Source: an uncultured Prevotellaceae bacterium (lineage in GTDB: Bacteria; Bacteroidota; Bacteroidia; Bacteroidales; Bacteroidaceae). Taken from it: a stretch of 64,000 nucleotides of DNA. Below, piece by piece: positions 26,556 to 37,500 of this stretch. Numbering within the stretch: the stretch's first letter is position 1; each line of letters opens with the position of its first letter. The notes beneath the pieces are model-generated. The model did not search any database. It was not told the origin of the DNA and worked only from the letters and a program-made list of their open reading frames with translations. The position numbers and the translations under genes were made by a program. The stretch spans positions 1 through 64,000 of the forward strand of contig CADCIB010000010.1 in NCBI GenBank assembly GCA_902801375.1. Direction: 5' to 3'.

Positions 26556-28037
26556 TTAATAGCTACGGGCGATGATGACGCGGCACTTGGCGGGCTTTCC
26601 ACTGACCATATCGGTGCCGGGTGTCTGCTCCACGCCGAAGGGCACGCAGCGGATGGTGGCTTGCGTCTCTTCCTTGATGCGGGCCTCTGTCTCGGCTGTG
26701 CCGTCCCAATGGCAGAGGAAGAAGCCGCCGTCCTTGACGCGTTCCTTGAACTCGTCGTAGTTGTCGCACTCGTAGATGTGACTGTCGCGATAGTCCTTTG
26801 CCTTGCGGAAGATGTTCCGCTGGATGTCCTCAAGCAGCTGCTCCACATATTCGGCGATGCCTTCCAGCGGGCGTGTTTCCTTCTCCAGAGTGTCGCGGCG
26901 CATCACCTCGATGGTGCCATTCTCCAGGTCGCGGGCACCGATGACGAGTCGCACAGGCACGCCTTTCAGCTCGTAGTCGGCGAACTTGAAGCCCGGACGC
27001 TTGTTGTCGGCATTGTCGAATTTCACGGTGATGCCTGCCTTGCGCAGTTTCTCCATGATGGACTGCACTTCGTTATTGACGAGTTCCATCTGCTCTGGCT
27101 TGGTGGCAATGGGGATGATGACCACCTGGATGGGGGCGAGGCGCGGAGGAAGCACCAATCCGTTGTCGTCGCTATGCGTCATGATGAGGGCACCGACAAG
27201 TCGAGTGGACACGCCCCATGAGGTTGCCCAGACGTATTCGGGCTTGTTCTCCTTATTCAGATAGGTGACGTCGAAGGCTTTGGCGAAGTTCTGTCCTAAG
27301 AAATGAGAAGTTCCGCTCTGCAGCGCTTTTCCGTCCTGCATCATGGCTTCGATGGTATAGGTGTCGAGTGCACCGGCGAAACGCTCCGTCTCGCTCTTCA
27401 CGCCCTGCACCACGGGTACTGCCATCCACTCTTCTGCAAACTTGGCGTAGACTTTCAGCATCTGCTTGGCTTCGGCCTCTGCCTCTTCCTTGGTGGCGTG
27501 GGCGGTGTGTCCTTCCTGCCAGAGAAACTCTGAGGTGCGGAGGAAGGGGCGTGTGCGCATCTCCCAGCGCATAACGTTGCACCACTGGTTGCACATCAGA
27601 GGCAGGTCGCGCCAGGAGTGAATCCAGTTCTTATAGGTGTTCCAAATGATGGTCTCGGAGGTGGGACGCACGATGAGCTCTTCTTCCAGACGGGCTGCGG
27701 GGTCTACCTCAACGCCGCTTTTGTCTTCCTTCGCACGCAGGCGATAGTGGGTGACGACGGCGCATTCCTTGGCGAATCCCTCTACGTGCTCTGCCTCGCG
27801 CGAGAGGAATGATTTGGGGATGAGTAGGGGGAAATAGGCGTTCTGTGCACCCGTTTCCTTGAACATTTTGTCCAACTGTGCCTGCATTTTCTCCCAGATG
27901 GCATAGCCGTAGGGCTTGATCACCATACAGCCACGCACTGCCGACTGCTCAGCGAGGTCGGCTTTCACAACCAAGTCGTTGTACCACTGACTGTAGTTGT
28001 CGGCACGCTTGGTCATCTCTTTCAGTTCTTTTGCCAT
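26556..28037 (-). CDS. proS: Prolyl-tRNA synthetase, archaeal/eukaryotic type
   Basis: A 493-residue class II synthetase that charges tRNA-Pro. The short form without the bacterial editing insert is the archaeal/eukaryotic type, common in Bacteroidota. Class II motifs are visible: motif 2 around [32 protein letters not shown], and [26 protein letters not shown] near the end of the catalytic domain. An anticodon-binding domain follows (about 300-400) and a C-terminal zinc-type domain ends in ...CRVIIARSY. It begins [22 protein letters not shown], as usual for this type. It has its own promoter and terminator. Confidence 0.96.
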   Translation of the reverse strand: MAKELKEMTKRADNYSQWYNDLVVKADLAEQSAVRGCMVIKPYGYAIWEKMQAQLDKMFKETGAQNAYFPLLIPKSFLSREAEHVEGFAKECAVVTHYRLRAKEDKSGVEVDPAARLEEELIVRPTSETIIWNTYKNWIHSWRDLPLMCNQWCNVMRWEMRTRPFLRTSEFLWQEGHTAHATKEEAEAEAKQMLKVYAKFAEEWMAVPVVQGVKSETERFAGALDTYTIEAMMQDGKALQSGTSHFLGQNFAKAFDVTYLNKENKPEYVWATSWGVSTRLVGALIMTHSDDNGLVLPPRLAPIQVVIIPIATKPEQMELVNNEVQSIMEKLRKAGITVKFDNADNKRPGFKFADYELKGVPVRLVIGARDLENGTIEVMRRDTLEKETRPLEGIAEYVEQLLEDIQRNIFRKAKDYRDSHIYECDNYDEFKERVKDGGFFLCHWDGTAETEARIKEETQATIRCVPFGVEQTPGTDMVSGKPAKCRVIIARSY

Positions 28038-28080
28038 ATTCGTATGAATGTTTTTGATTGTTACTTTCCGTTTTGCGGTG

Positions 28081-28111
28081 CAAAGGTACGGTTTTTTTGT
28101 GGTTTAAGCAA
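28081..28111 (-). promoter_or_regulatory. Promoter for proS
   Basis: TACCTTTG (28081-28088) on the minus strand with TTG (28109-28111) 20 bp upstream. The leader is about 40 nt. Confidence 0.6.
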
Positions 28112-28170
28112 GTGTGATGATATAAAAAATAGAGAAATGACATAATTCGTGAAAAGAATGTAACCATCGT

Positions 28171-28202
28171 TTTGGCAAAATGATTAAAAGTTTGTATCTT
28201 TG
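28171..28202 (+). promoter_or_regulatory. Promoter for GH76-like gene
   Basis: TTTG (28171-28174), 20 bp, then TATCTTTG (28195-28202). The gene is therefore transcribed apart from the SusC-SusD operon, which reads towards it. Confidence 0.75.
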
Positions 28203-28236
28203 CAGCGACAAAAACTATAAACTACAGAAAATAGAG

Positions 28237-29556
28237 ATGAAAAAGATGCTGAAAACGATGGTCGTGTTGTTTGCAATGCTGATGGCGTTGCCGACGATGG
28301 CCGATGACCTGGCCAACATTATTGAAAGAGACTTCTCGAGCAGGGCCGATTCGCTGAACGAAGTGCTGGTGCAACGATTCATGAACTTAAGCAAGGGCAC
28401 GTTTTGGGCTGTTCCAAAAAACCGTGCAGAATGTGTGGAGGCAACGAAGTTCATCTATTGGCAGCAGGCGCATGCGATGGATGTGCTGGTGTATGCCTAC
28501 GAGCGCATCAAGGACAGCGACCCCGAGAAGGCAGCCAAATACAAGAACTACATGGAACTGTGGTATGCGAATCATGCCAACAACTGGTATGTGGCTGACT
28601 ACGACCCTACGGGTTTCTTCAATGAGTTCACCGACGACATGTGCTGGATTTGCCTGACGCTGCTCCACATAGCCGATGCCTTGGACGACGAGCAATATGC
28701 GCTGACAGCAAAAACGGTGTTCGACGATTATGTCGTGCCCAGGGGGTGGACCGACGACGCCGGTTTTTGTGGGTTGCCCTGGAAATTAGACTTCATGGAC
28801 CGAAACGCTTGCACCAATGCGCCTGCCTGTGTGGTTGCTTCCAAACTATATTTACGCTTCGGTGATGAAACCTACAAGCAGACAGCCATCGACATTTACG
28901 ACTATATGCACAACGTGATGGTCACCGAACTGAACAACGATGGAAGGGTGGAAGACCCTCCGCTTACCTACACACAGGGCACGTTCGCTGAGGCATGCCG
29001 GCTGCTCTACCATCTCACCGGCGAAAGCCAATACCTCAATACAGCAGTGAAAGTGACATTCTATCTCTGTAGCAGTTCACGTTGCGTCGACCACGGCCTC
29101 CTTCGCCACGAAGGCACCACCATGGACCAAAGTATTTTCAAGGCTGTAGCCATACCCTATATCGTCAACATTGTCCTTGAAGAAGACGCCTCGGAAGCTT
29201 ACCGAAAGCAATTTGTTCGGTTCCTTCAGAAGAATGCTAATGCGTTGTGGGACAACCTACTGAAAGACCGCTACCCACTGATGTACTGCAACTACTACTG
29301 GGGCGAACCCATCGACACCAACGAAGTGCCCTCCCTGGGGGCAATGGTCAGCGGAGCGTCGCTCATGGAGAACATGGCGCGGCTCGCCCTTGCACTCAAA
29401 AGTGCGGAGGCTACTGACCTTCGCACCCCCGCACTCTCTAACACTCACACCCTCGCCCCTATCTATGACCTGCAAGGCAGACGCTTGACCTCTCGCCAAA
29501 GTGAGTCAATGAGGGGTATCTGGATTGGTAATGGCAAGAAATACATTGCCCGATAA
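28237..29556 (+). CDS. GH76-like secreted alpha-mannanase
   Basis: A 439-residue exported protein with signal peptide (KKMLKTMVVLFAMLMALPTMA). The fold reads as an (alpha/alpha)6 barrel: FIYWQQAHAMDVLVYAYER, FTDDMCWICLTLLHIADAL with adjacent Asp133-Asp134, and NACTNAPACVVASKLYLRFG, matching GH76 endo-alpha-1,6-mannanases, where a DD pair is catalytic. The C-terminal 35 residues (APIYDLQGRRL...GIWIGNGKKYIAR) resemble the short tail found on many Prevotella secreted proteins, possibly a sorting signal. It faces the SusC-SusD-GH85 operon across a palindromic terminator and is probably part of the same utilisation system. Start chosen for the signal peptide and promoter position. Confidence 0.75.
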   Translation: MKKMLKTMVVLFAMLMALPTMADDLANIIERDFSSRADSLNEVLVQRFMNLSKGTFWAVPKNRAECVEATKFIYWQQAHAMDVLVYAYERIKDSDPEKAAKYKNYMELWYANHANNWYVADYDPTGFFNEFTDDMCWICLTLLHIADALDDEQYALTAKTVFDDYVVPRGWTDDAGFCGLPWKLDFMDRNACTNAPACVVASKLYLRFGDETYKQTAIDIYDYMHNVMVTELNNDGRVEDPPLTYTQGTFAEACRLLYHLTGESQYLNTAVKVTFYLCSSSRCVDHGLLRHEGTTMDQSIFKAVAIPYIVNIVLEEDASEAYRKQFVRFLQKNANALWDNLLKDRYPLMYCNYYWGEPIDTNEVPSLGAMVSGASLMENMARLALALKSAEATDLRTPALSNTHTLAPIYDLQGRRLTSRQSESMRGIWIGNGKKYIAR

Positions 29557-29576
29557 ACTTCTTCTTATTAGAAAAC

Positions 29577-29606
29577 ATTAGACCTCAAGGGCCCTTGAGG
29601 TCTAAT
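29577..29606. terminator. Perfect 30-bp palindrome, likely bidirectional terminator
   Basis: Arms ATTAGACCTCAAGGG and its exact complement with no spacer. It lies between the convergent GH76-like and GH85-like genes, 20 bp after one stop and 29 bp before the other. There is no long T run on either side. Confidence 0.55.
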
Positions 29607-29635
29607 CGTATATTCATATAAACTGTGTGCTGAGA

Positions 29636-32600
29636 TTATTTCACCGTGATTTTGCGTGAGCGGATGACGTGGTTGTTTTGCATCTTGACGATGAATGTAC
29701 CGCTACCGAAATCGGTTGTGATCAGGGTGGGATTTTCCAAGAACCTGACGAACTTGCCGTCGACGGTGTAGATCCAGGCTTTCTCCACATTGCGGAAACT
29801 GACTGTCTGCTGGTCGTCTAAAACCACAATCTCTGTTGGGTCTCCATGCGAAGAGCCACCTCCACTCAGATCGTCCGGTTCGTCGGCCACACCTTCGTCT
29901 ACAGGGCTCACCGTGGGCTGACGTTCAGGATTGTTTCCACTGATTTCCAACCCGAGGTCGATGGTGAAGCCTTTGGCCGTGAGTCCCACGGGTCCGGGAT
30001 GGGCTGCCCACGCATCGGTGAAGACAATACGTATTCTCGACTGTCCGCGTACGGCATCCTCGGGAATCTTCAGTGTGAAGGGCACGAGCGGGCTCTGTGT
30101 GTAGCCGTTCTGATGGAGCGGTATCGAGGTGTACTCCGGCGTGTTCTGGATGCTGTTGTTGGTGTTGGCTGTGCCTTGCTCGATGATAAGCTCATCGGTA
30201 GAACCCTCAAAGAATCCGTTGATGTTCCAGTCGGCATACCCCTTCATGATGCACCACTGCAGACCATCGGAGGCATCGTACATCTCGTAGTTGAAGTTGA
30301 TGACGTCGCCCTGCTTCACCTTCAAGATGTTTGTTGTGGTAGCATTCACGTAGTTGTAGTCCTCAACAGGAACGGGGGCGTCCGACGTGTAGTTCAGGTT
30401 CTGCACACTGGCGCCAGTGGTTGTGATCTTCGAGAGATAGCGCGTCTTGACGGCAGTCTGGTAGCCTTCGGCATCAGGATTGATTTCGCTGATGCCATAT
30501 TCAAATCCTTCGGCATCGACACCCTGTGGCACATTCGAGCTTCGCCCCACGTTCACCCATTCGACGGGAGAGTAAGTCTTGAGGTCGGTTGATACGCTGC
30601 GTATGCCGAAATAAGGATCTTCGCCTTCGGACATGGGAACATCACCCACAAACGCTGACCAGCCTTGTACATGACTGACGACCGACACGCGTCCGTCTTC
30701 ACCGTTCTTGTAGAGCACCTCGAAGTGGTCGATGTTGCCCTCGTCGTTGTAGACCATCCCGTAAGGGCTGCTCCCTGTCTTGTCGAGGGTCCAAGTGAGT
30801 TTCACACTGAGCTTCGTGGTTGTCTCACGTTTCACTTCCACATATACATTGTCGATGGAGGCGGGATTGCGTTTCACATCGTCGTTGATTTCCAGTTCTC
30901 CCACAAACACCTCCGAGCCTTCCGACACGGAAGCACGAAGTCCGACGAAGTCGATTTGGTCTGACGACGAAATGCCATTGAGTGGAATCTCCTTTTCTTC
31001 CCATGTCTTATCGGAGGTATTCCCCACAGGATATTCCTTCCAGTCGCCGTTCACTTTCACAATCAGCGACAGACCAGTGTCGTTGATTCCCTCTTTCTTG
31101 GTTTTTACAGCAATCTTCGCGTAGGGGGTGCCTGATGAGCCCGTCAGTTTGGTGCGGAACAAGACGATGTCGGCAGTGCCGCTGCCTGTGCCTTTCAGCT
31201 TGAGGCAGGAGCCACCTCTGTAGGCATCCTCGATGGTGAACTCAGGACTTACTACGTTGGAAGCTGTCGTTGTCCCCTCGTCGTAGACCAACCAGCGATA
31301 GGTGGGCACGATGTCCTGTGTAGAGAGGTTGTACCAGTTGCCATGGGTCTTCTTGCCCTTGTAGGTGTAGACCTCGCCTATACCGATGTTGAAATAGGTG
31401 TGGAAGGGGTATGTGCCCTGAATGGTTGAGCGCTCAGGGAAGTAGGTGGCCAGTCCACCGAAGTTGGCAAGGGGTGGTGTGCTGCCATTCCAAGCCCAAT
31501 CGTTGCCTGTGGCTTTCATTGCGGGAAGATTGGCCGGATTGCGGTTTCCGCCCGAGAAGGCGCGCTCGAGGAGAGCCTGATAGTTGGACTGAAACTCCTT
31601 GGCGTCGTTGCCCACATTGTTGCTCCAGAAGCGGCTGTTGGCATGTTCGCCCCACAGCACGGCACCAATATCACGCCCGTTGAGGTTGGTCCACGAACGG
31701 TTCATCGTGACAATCCACACGCCGGCATAAAGACCATCGGTTGTTCCCATTGCGTTTATGGCTTGCGTCTCAGAGCTTCGCATGGCCATACTTGATATGA
31801 AGTTGCTCGCCGAATAGTTCAGGAAGGTGTCGGCAGTGCGTCCCTCGCTATTGCCAAACAGGGCATTCGAGTTGTAGGCTGTCAACGTCTGGTTGTTGGT
31901 ATAGAGTCCGATGTGGAAATTGTTGAACCCACGAGCTGCTGCTTCTTTGTAGAGCGCCTTGTGGAAAGCCACAATGTCGTCGGTGGCATAGGAAGCATCT
32001 TCCCAGTTGTAGTTGATGCCGTCAGAACCGAAATACTGCAGGATGGAGATGAGCGGCTTCACGTATTTGAAAGTGCCGTCGGCATTCTTCTGTGTCACCA
32101 GATGACTGTAGGCAGCGTCGCCTGCCCCCTGTGTCCACGACTCGAAGAACTTCACACCCGACAAGAGGTCTGTTCCACATTGATGGGCAGCATCGATCCA
32201 TGCTCCGGGAGCCTGAAACAGTCCGTGATTCCACGAGCCGAAGAGGTGGGTGTAGTTCCAGAGCGAGTAGGTGTCGTCGCCTGCATTCGTGCCGGGATAG
32301 CCACCGATGGCTCTGGCTGTTCCCATCGGAATGTTCAGCCACAGGCGTCGGGTGTTCTTCACATCAGGGTAGAGTTGGTTGGCCTGGTCGTCGATGACGG
32401 CACGTGGCCGTACATGTGAACGGGCAAACTCAATGTCGAACCTGTTGAAACCTGCCGCCTCGAATTCTTCCAGTGTGGGGTATTGGCGACCATCCTGCTG
32501 AGCATCGTAGAAGAGGTTCAGCAACACACTGTCGTCGAATGGCGTGAAATCGTACACTTCCCTCGATGCAGAGGGGTCGTAGGTTTGTGCCAAGACTGGC

Positions 32601-32656
32601 TGCACACTGCCCAAAGCGCATGCGGCAAGGACAGCAATCATCGTTGTTCTTCTCAT
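29636..32656 (-). CDS. GH85-like endo-beta-N-acetylglucosaminidase, divergent
   Basis: A 1006-residue secreted protein; the start at 32656 (MRRTTMIAVLAACALGSVQPVLAQ) is chosen because it gives a signal peptide and removes a spurious upstream extension. Residues about 125-430 follow a GH85 layout: WNYTHLFGSWNHG, PGAWIDAAHQCGTDLLSG, then DGINYNWED with Asn217 and Glu219 in the Asn-x-Glu arrangement of GH85, and ADTFLNYSAS and DGLYAGVWIVTMN in the order expected. Members cleave the chitobiose core of N-glycans. A jelly-roll-like region (about 505-620), fibronectin-like parts and a tail ending VIRSRKITVK follow. The call is inferred from motif order and could be wrong on specificity. Confidence 0.65.
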   Translation of the reverse strand: MRRTTMIAVLAACALGSVQPVLAQTYDPSASREVYDFTPFDDSVLLNLFYDAQQDGRQYPTLEEFEAAGFNRFDIEFARSHVRPRAVIDDQANQLYPDVKNTRRLWLNIPMGTARAIGGYPGTNAGDDTYSLWNYTHLFGSWNHGLFQAPGAWIDAAHQCGTDLLSGVKFFESWTQGAGDAAYSHLVTQKNADGTFKYVKPLISILQYFGSDGINYNWEDASYATDDIVAFHKALYKEAAARGFNNFHIGLYTNNQTLTAYNSNALFGNSEGRTADTFLNYSASNFISSMAMRSSETQAINAMGTTDGLYAGVWIVTMNRSWTNLNGRDIGAVLWGEHANSRFWSNNVGNDAKEFQSNYQALLERAFSGGNRNPANLPAMKATGNDWAWNGSTPPLANFGGLATYFPERSTIQGTYPFHTYFNIGIGEVYTYKGKKTHGNWYNLSTQDIVPTYRWLVYDEGTTTASNVVSPEFTIEDAYRGGSCLKLKGTGSGTADIVLFRTKLTGSSGTPYAKIAVKTKKEGINDTGLSLIVKVNGDWKEYPVGNTSDKTWEEKEIPLNGISSSDQIDFVGLRASVSEGSEVFVGELEINDDVKRNPASIDNVYVEVKRETTTKLSVKLTWTLDKTGSSPYGMVYNDEGNIDHFEVLYKNGEDGRVSVVSHVQGWSAFVGDVPMSEGEDPYFGIRSVSTDLKTYSPVEWVNVGRSSNVPQGVDAEGFEYGISEINPDAEGYQTAVKTRYLSKITTTGASVQNLNYTSDAPVPVEDYNYVNATTTNILKVKQGDVINFNYEMYDASDGLQWCIMKGYADWNINGFFEGSTDELIIEQGTANTNNSIQNTPEYTSIPLHQNGYTQSPLVPFTLKIPEDAVRGQSRIRIVFTDAWAAHPGPVGLTAKGFTIDLGLEISGNNPERQPTVSPVDEGVADEPDDLSGGGSSHGDPTEIVVLDDQQTVSFRNVEKAWIYTVDGKFVRFLENPTLITTDFGSGTFIVKMQNNHVIRSRKITVK

Positions 32657-32699
32657 ATTTATGGCATTTTTTATGGTTTGATATTCATAGGATAGTTTG

Positions 32700-34505
32700 T
32701 CAGAAGTTAGGTGCATCGACATCCCACCAAAGACGCGTCGACTGATAGTCCTCACCGCCAAGCGCATCCAACCCTGTCGCTTCAATATCGGCTACTGATG
32801 CATCATCAGTGTCGGGGAAGGGTGCTCGGCGGATGATGTCGCCAAATTTGAGCGAACCGTCGCCCTCGTCGGCATTCAAGACGGGAAAGAGTTTCGGATA
32901 GCCCGTGCGTCGCAAGTCTGTCCACGCGCCAAAAGAGTAGGGGAAGTGGGCAATGTATTTTTGCGTAATGATCTTCTCAAGCTTGGTTTCCTGGTTGTCG
33001 GCATCATTCCATTTTACACCGATTTTCGTGACACTTGGCTCGTCAGGCACATTGCCTAAAGGGTCGTGATAGGTGTAGGGGACGGCTTGTTCCAGCGAAA
33101 GATAGTCCTCGACCATCATGTCGTATTCTTCGTGATAGTAGATTTCCGAGCGCTCAAAGAGGTAGGCGTTACGGATGCCGCGCTCGTAGAACTGCTGGGC
33201 CGACCCACCCATGCTCCAGCCGCGTAATGCTCCTTCTGCACGCAGGAAGTCGACTTCCGATAGTTTCATGATGTAGAGCGGTGCCTCGGCCATATAGTCG
33301 GGATCGAACACACTGCAGGCCAGCATCGGATTGGTGGCAGCACTCTGTCCCATTCCTGGATGAATGCCCTCACGAAGGCCTACGATACGGGTGTCTGCCG
33401 GCAGCAGTTCGCCTGTTGTCGCATTCACCATATCGCCGCTGTTTTTCTTGAAGAATGGGTATTCGCCGCGTGTATAGGGGTGGTTCAGACTCATGAGCAG
33501 ACTTTCGAACGAGGCACTCAGGCGGGCATCATTCCATGTAATCCAGATCATGTTCAGCGGATGGCCAAATCCCATCTGCATTCCCATCAGTGCAAACTCC
33601 TGATCGGTTTCCTCGATGACACCTGATGCAACAGCTTCTTCTGCCCATTGGCGCGCCAACGCAGGCTCCACTTTCACGCAATTCATGGCCATGCGGAGCT
33701 TCAAGGAGTTGGCCAAGCGAATCCAAGAGTCCATCCCCGAGTGACCCGTGTATTTGTCTTTGCTGATTTCCAGATTGTCGTTCATCAGCCGTTGCACCTT
33801 CTGCTTGTACCAGTCGGGACGAGTGTCGTAGTGACGGAGACAGGCATTCACCAAGTTGATATGTTCAATAATAGCTTTGTAGATATGCTCCAGCGAGTTG
33901 TAGGTGAAGGGCGCATGCTGCTTGTTGATGAGGAATTGGTCGTAGGGGAGCGCCCCGTGAATGTCGGCAATCTCCTGTGTTGCATAGTCGAACATGAGCA
34001 GATAGATGGCCTTGAACTCTGGAATGGAGTCGATGGAGGGGTGGTTGAGTAGCGGCACCATCGCATTCTTCACCATCAGGTACATGCTGTTGGGACCTGG
34101 ATTGAACTCGGCGCTGACATCATACGACGTCTGCAGTGTTCCGTACATGAAGTCGTAGTGCGGCACGGTGGTGTACTGCGCATAGTTGTCGGGGCCCAAC
34201 GAGAACTGCCGTTGATAGGCGTGCTCGCCCGGGAAGTCGCCATTCTTACCGCCACGCAGGGCGTACTGTCCGCCCTTGGCCTGCTTCAGATAGGTGTCCA
34301 GGCGGATGATGGCGCTATCGAGCCCCACCTCTGAGATGTTCACCTCATAGTTGATCTCATCAGGATGACCGTGATAGACTGAGTCCTCGAGGGCCATCTG
34401 CCCGAACGACATCGTATCGACAGGGTCGTCGAAGTCGAGGCACGACATCATGCCGAACGTGGCAATTCCGGCCATTATGTAGGAAAAAATGCTTTTTCGA
34501 TTCAT
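32700..34505 (-). CDS. SusD/RagB-family outer-membrane lipoprotein
   Basis: A 601-residue surface glycan-binding lipoprotein paired with SusC. The start at 34505 gives a lipoprotein signal ending FGMMSC, so Cys22 is likely lipidated. The mature protein is helical in its N-terminal half, with TPR-like stretches (FKAIYLLMFDYATQEIADIHGALPYDQ, NSLKLRMAMNCVKVEPALARQWAEEAV), and ends with DYQSTRLWWDVDAPNF, typical of SusD-like proteins. It binds oligosaccharides at the lid of the SusC barrel. It starts 18 bp after the SusC stop and precedes the GH85-like gene by 43 bp, forming one operon. Confidence 0.93.
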   Translation of the reverse strand: MNRKSIFSYIMAGIATFGMMSCLDFDDPVDTMSFGQMALEDSVYHGHPDEINYEVNISEVGLDSAIIRLDTYLKQAKGGQYALRGGKNGDFPGEHAYQRQFSLGPDNYAQYTTVPHYDFMYGTLQTSYDVSAEFNPGPNSMYLMVKNAMVPLLNHPSIDSIPEFKAIYLLMFDYATQEIADIHGALPYDQFLINKQHAPFTYNSLEHIYKAIIEHINLVNACLRHYDTRPDWYKQKVQRLMNDNLEISKDKYTGHSGMDSWIRLANSLKLRMAMNCVKVEPALARQWAEEAVASGVIEETDQEFALMGMQMGFGHPLNMIWITWNDARLSASFESLLMSLNHPYTRGEYPFFKKNSGDMVNATTGELLPADTRIVGLREGIHPGMGQSAATNPMLACSVFDPDYMAEAPLYIMKLSEVDFLRAEGALRGWSMGGSAQQFYERGIRNAYLFERSEIYYHEEYDMMVEDYLSLEQAVPYTYHDPLGNVPDEPSVTKIGVKWNDADNQETKLEKIITQKYIAHFPYSFGAWTDLRRTGYPKLFPVLNADEGDGSLKFGDIIRRAPFPDTDDASVADIEATGLDALGGEDYQSTRLWWDVDAPNF

Positions 34506-34523
34506 AGACTGATACATTATTGA

Positions 34524-37500
34524 TTAGAAATTCATTTTCACATTAAATCCAAACGAGCGAGTGGAAGGCATGTTGAAGAACTCGAAGCCACTCAAACCGT
34601 TACCCGTAGAAATGGAGACATCGGGGTCGACAGGCGCTTTCTTGTAGAGGAAGAACAGGTTGCGCCCGATGAAGGAAACAGAGATGCTCTTGCCTTCGCC
34701 CAAGAGATTCCTAAACGTGTAGGCCAAAGAGAGCTCACGCAGACGGAAGTTGGTGGCGTCGTAAACATAAAGTGGCGAGTATTGGCTATTGCGGGCGCCC
34801 ATCACCTGATAGTAGTTTCTCACACCAATGGTGCGTCCGCTGCCGTCGGGAAGATACATAGCAACCTCGCCCGACTCTGTGAAGAGACCGTTGGCAATGG
34901 CATTGTCACGAGCGTCGGCTGTCCGCTCGGAGAGTCCCATTTCGTCGAGTGTGGCCTCAGTCAGCGAGATTACTTTTCCACCAATACGTCCGTTGACGAG
35001 GAACGAAAGCTGGAACTCTTTGAAGTTCAGCGTATTTGTCCATCCCAACTGGAATTTAGAGTTCATGTTTCCGATGTGTTTCGTGTAGCGTTGCTGCTTC
35101 ATGATGTTGCCGTTTGTCGACATAAAGATGGTTCCATCGTCGTTGCGACGCAGGTCGCGGACGTACATATCGCCGAAGGAGTCGCCCTCAAAGTAGCGTA
35201 CGCGCACACCTGCCACATCTTTGTATATCTGCTTTTTGCGTCCTGCTTCGTCGTAGCCGACGGCCAGAATCTTGTTGAAGTTGTAGGCAAAGTTCAATGC
35301 TGTGCGCCAACGGAGCTCCTTGCCGAAACGGAAGTTATAGCCCAGCGTGCTCTCAAATCCCTGGTTTCGCACCTTTGCAGAGTTCTCGTAGACGGTGAGT
35401 CCCGCTGTATTCACGATAGGCAGATACAGGTCTTTCACCGTCGCGCTATAGTAAGTAAGGTCCAAACTCAGTCGGCTGTCGAAGAAGAGCATCTCCAAAC
35501 CAGTCTCGAACGACATCGTCGTTTCAGGCTTGGCAGAGTCGAAGAGCGTGCCACTGGTGGCGGTGATGGCTCCTGTGCGTGCTTTCTGGATAGCCGAATT
35601 GTAGTAGCGGTTGGGAACGGCATTACCCACTTGCGAATAAGAAATGCGGAACTTGGCATAGTCCCACCAAGCAGGGAGTTTCACCAGTTCGCTGATCAGG
35701 GCGTTAGCGCCGAATCCGAAGTACGGGTAGAACTTGTCTTTTCCGTTGTTGAACTGACGGTAAACCTTGTAGGCATCCGTGCGGAACGAAGCATCGACGT
35801 AAATTTTTTCTTTCCATCCCACCTGCGCCGTAGCCAGCAAGCCACGATCCCAATTAGAGCCTTCGCTCTCTGAAGTTATGCCGCTGCTGCCATACGAGGT
35901 GTTGAACTGGTTGATGAGCGTGCTGATTTGCTGATTCAAGGGGTCCACGTAAGTGGCATTGGCGATGTAGGTCTGATAGCTTTCCGTCTTGGTAATATGG
36001 CCCACCCAACCGGCTGAAGCACTCACGCTCCAGTTGTCGGACACATCTTTATTATAGGAAAGCAGGAAATCGAGATACATCTCCGTCGTGGAATTACGCC
36101 CTTTGTTGTAGGTTCCGAAGTCGTACATCGAAGCGGGAGCGAAAGTGGAAGCATAGCGTCCGCCTTCCTCGCGATATTTGTCGTGGTCGAAATTGAAGCG
36201 TGCCTGGAAGGTCAGCCCATTGATGATGTCAACCATTCCCTGAAACCCACCGTAAACGCGGTCGTTATAATGCGTTCCCCAATTCTGCTTGAGCAACCAA
36301 TAGGGATTGTTCTGACGGGCATCAAGATAAGCATAGTTCATCATCGGACCTTTCAGTTCTGCTACATCGTTCTGGCGGATGAAACCGTTATCTGTCTGCA
36401 CATAGTGTCCCTGCGGGTCGGAAAGCCAATGCCCTTCGGGGATTGAGTAGTTCTCGCGATAGTACGCCATATCGATGTTTCGCGGTGCTGTGTAGAGATG
36501 ATAGATGGGATTTCCCACCGTACCACCACCGATTCGGTTGTTCGTCTTCGTCTGAACATAGTTGATGGAGGCATTCAGTGTTATTCTGTCCCAAAGTTTG
36601 TAGGTCTGTCGGAAAGCAAAGGTGTTGCGGTTGTAGCGATTGGTTTCCACGAGTCCCAATGCGTGGCTATTGGCAAACGAGACGTAGGTCTGAATCTTTT
36701 CCGTACCTCCTGACACCGCTACCGAATTGTTGGTGGTGATTCCCGTACTGTAGAAGTCGGCCACATCGTCGTTGGATTTATTGCGCAAGTGTATCTCACG
36801 CTCGTAGGGAATCTTATCTGTGGCACGCGAAAGAGCTGTCAGCGGAGAGTCGGAAATACGTCCGCCCCAACCGTTGGCTTCGCCCAAATAACCCTGGGCA
36901 TCGACGGCAGCGCCGTAGGTGTTCTGGATTTTTGGGAGAAGGAGAGGGGTTTCGAAGGTGACATTCCCCGTATAGCTGACGGCCATCTTGCCTGCCTTTC
37001 CTTTCTTGGTGGTAATCATGATAACACCATTGGCGGCACGTGAACCGTAAAGGGCTGCAGCATTGGCACCCTTCAGCACATTCATCGACTCAATGTCGTC
37101 GGGGTTGATCATCGACAGCGGGTCGGCTCCCTCTGCCGCGTTGCCTTCGGTCATCGACGTCGCATCGTTGATCTGACCGCGCGTCTCGTTCGACATCGGC
37201 ACACCATCGACCACAATCAGGGGCGATGAGGAACCGATGATGGACTTCGTTCCGCGCAACTGAATCTTTGATGCGCCACCAGCGCCGCCGGCACTTGGGG
37301 TGATCACGATGCCCGCAATCTTTCCTTCCAAAGAGTTGGCGACATTCACGTCCTGCACTTTCATCAGGTCGTCGGACTTCACCTGTTGCGTGGCGTAGGT
37401 CAGCGACTTCTCTTTCCGTAGGATACCCATTGCCGTAACCACCACTTCCTGGATACTGACACTCGATGAAATGGCCAGTTTCACATCGATGAACGTGCGT

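Noticed and set aside
25622-26848. A 408-codon minus-strand frame opposite the T9SS plug gene and part of proS.
   Set aside because: It crosses a bidirectional terminator and overlaps two well-supported genes.
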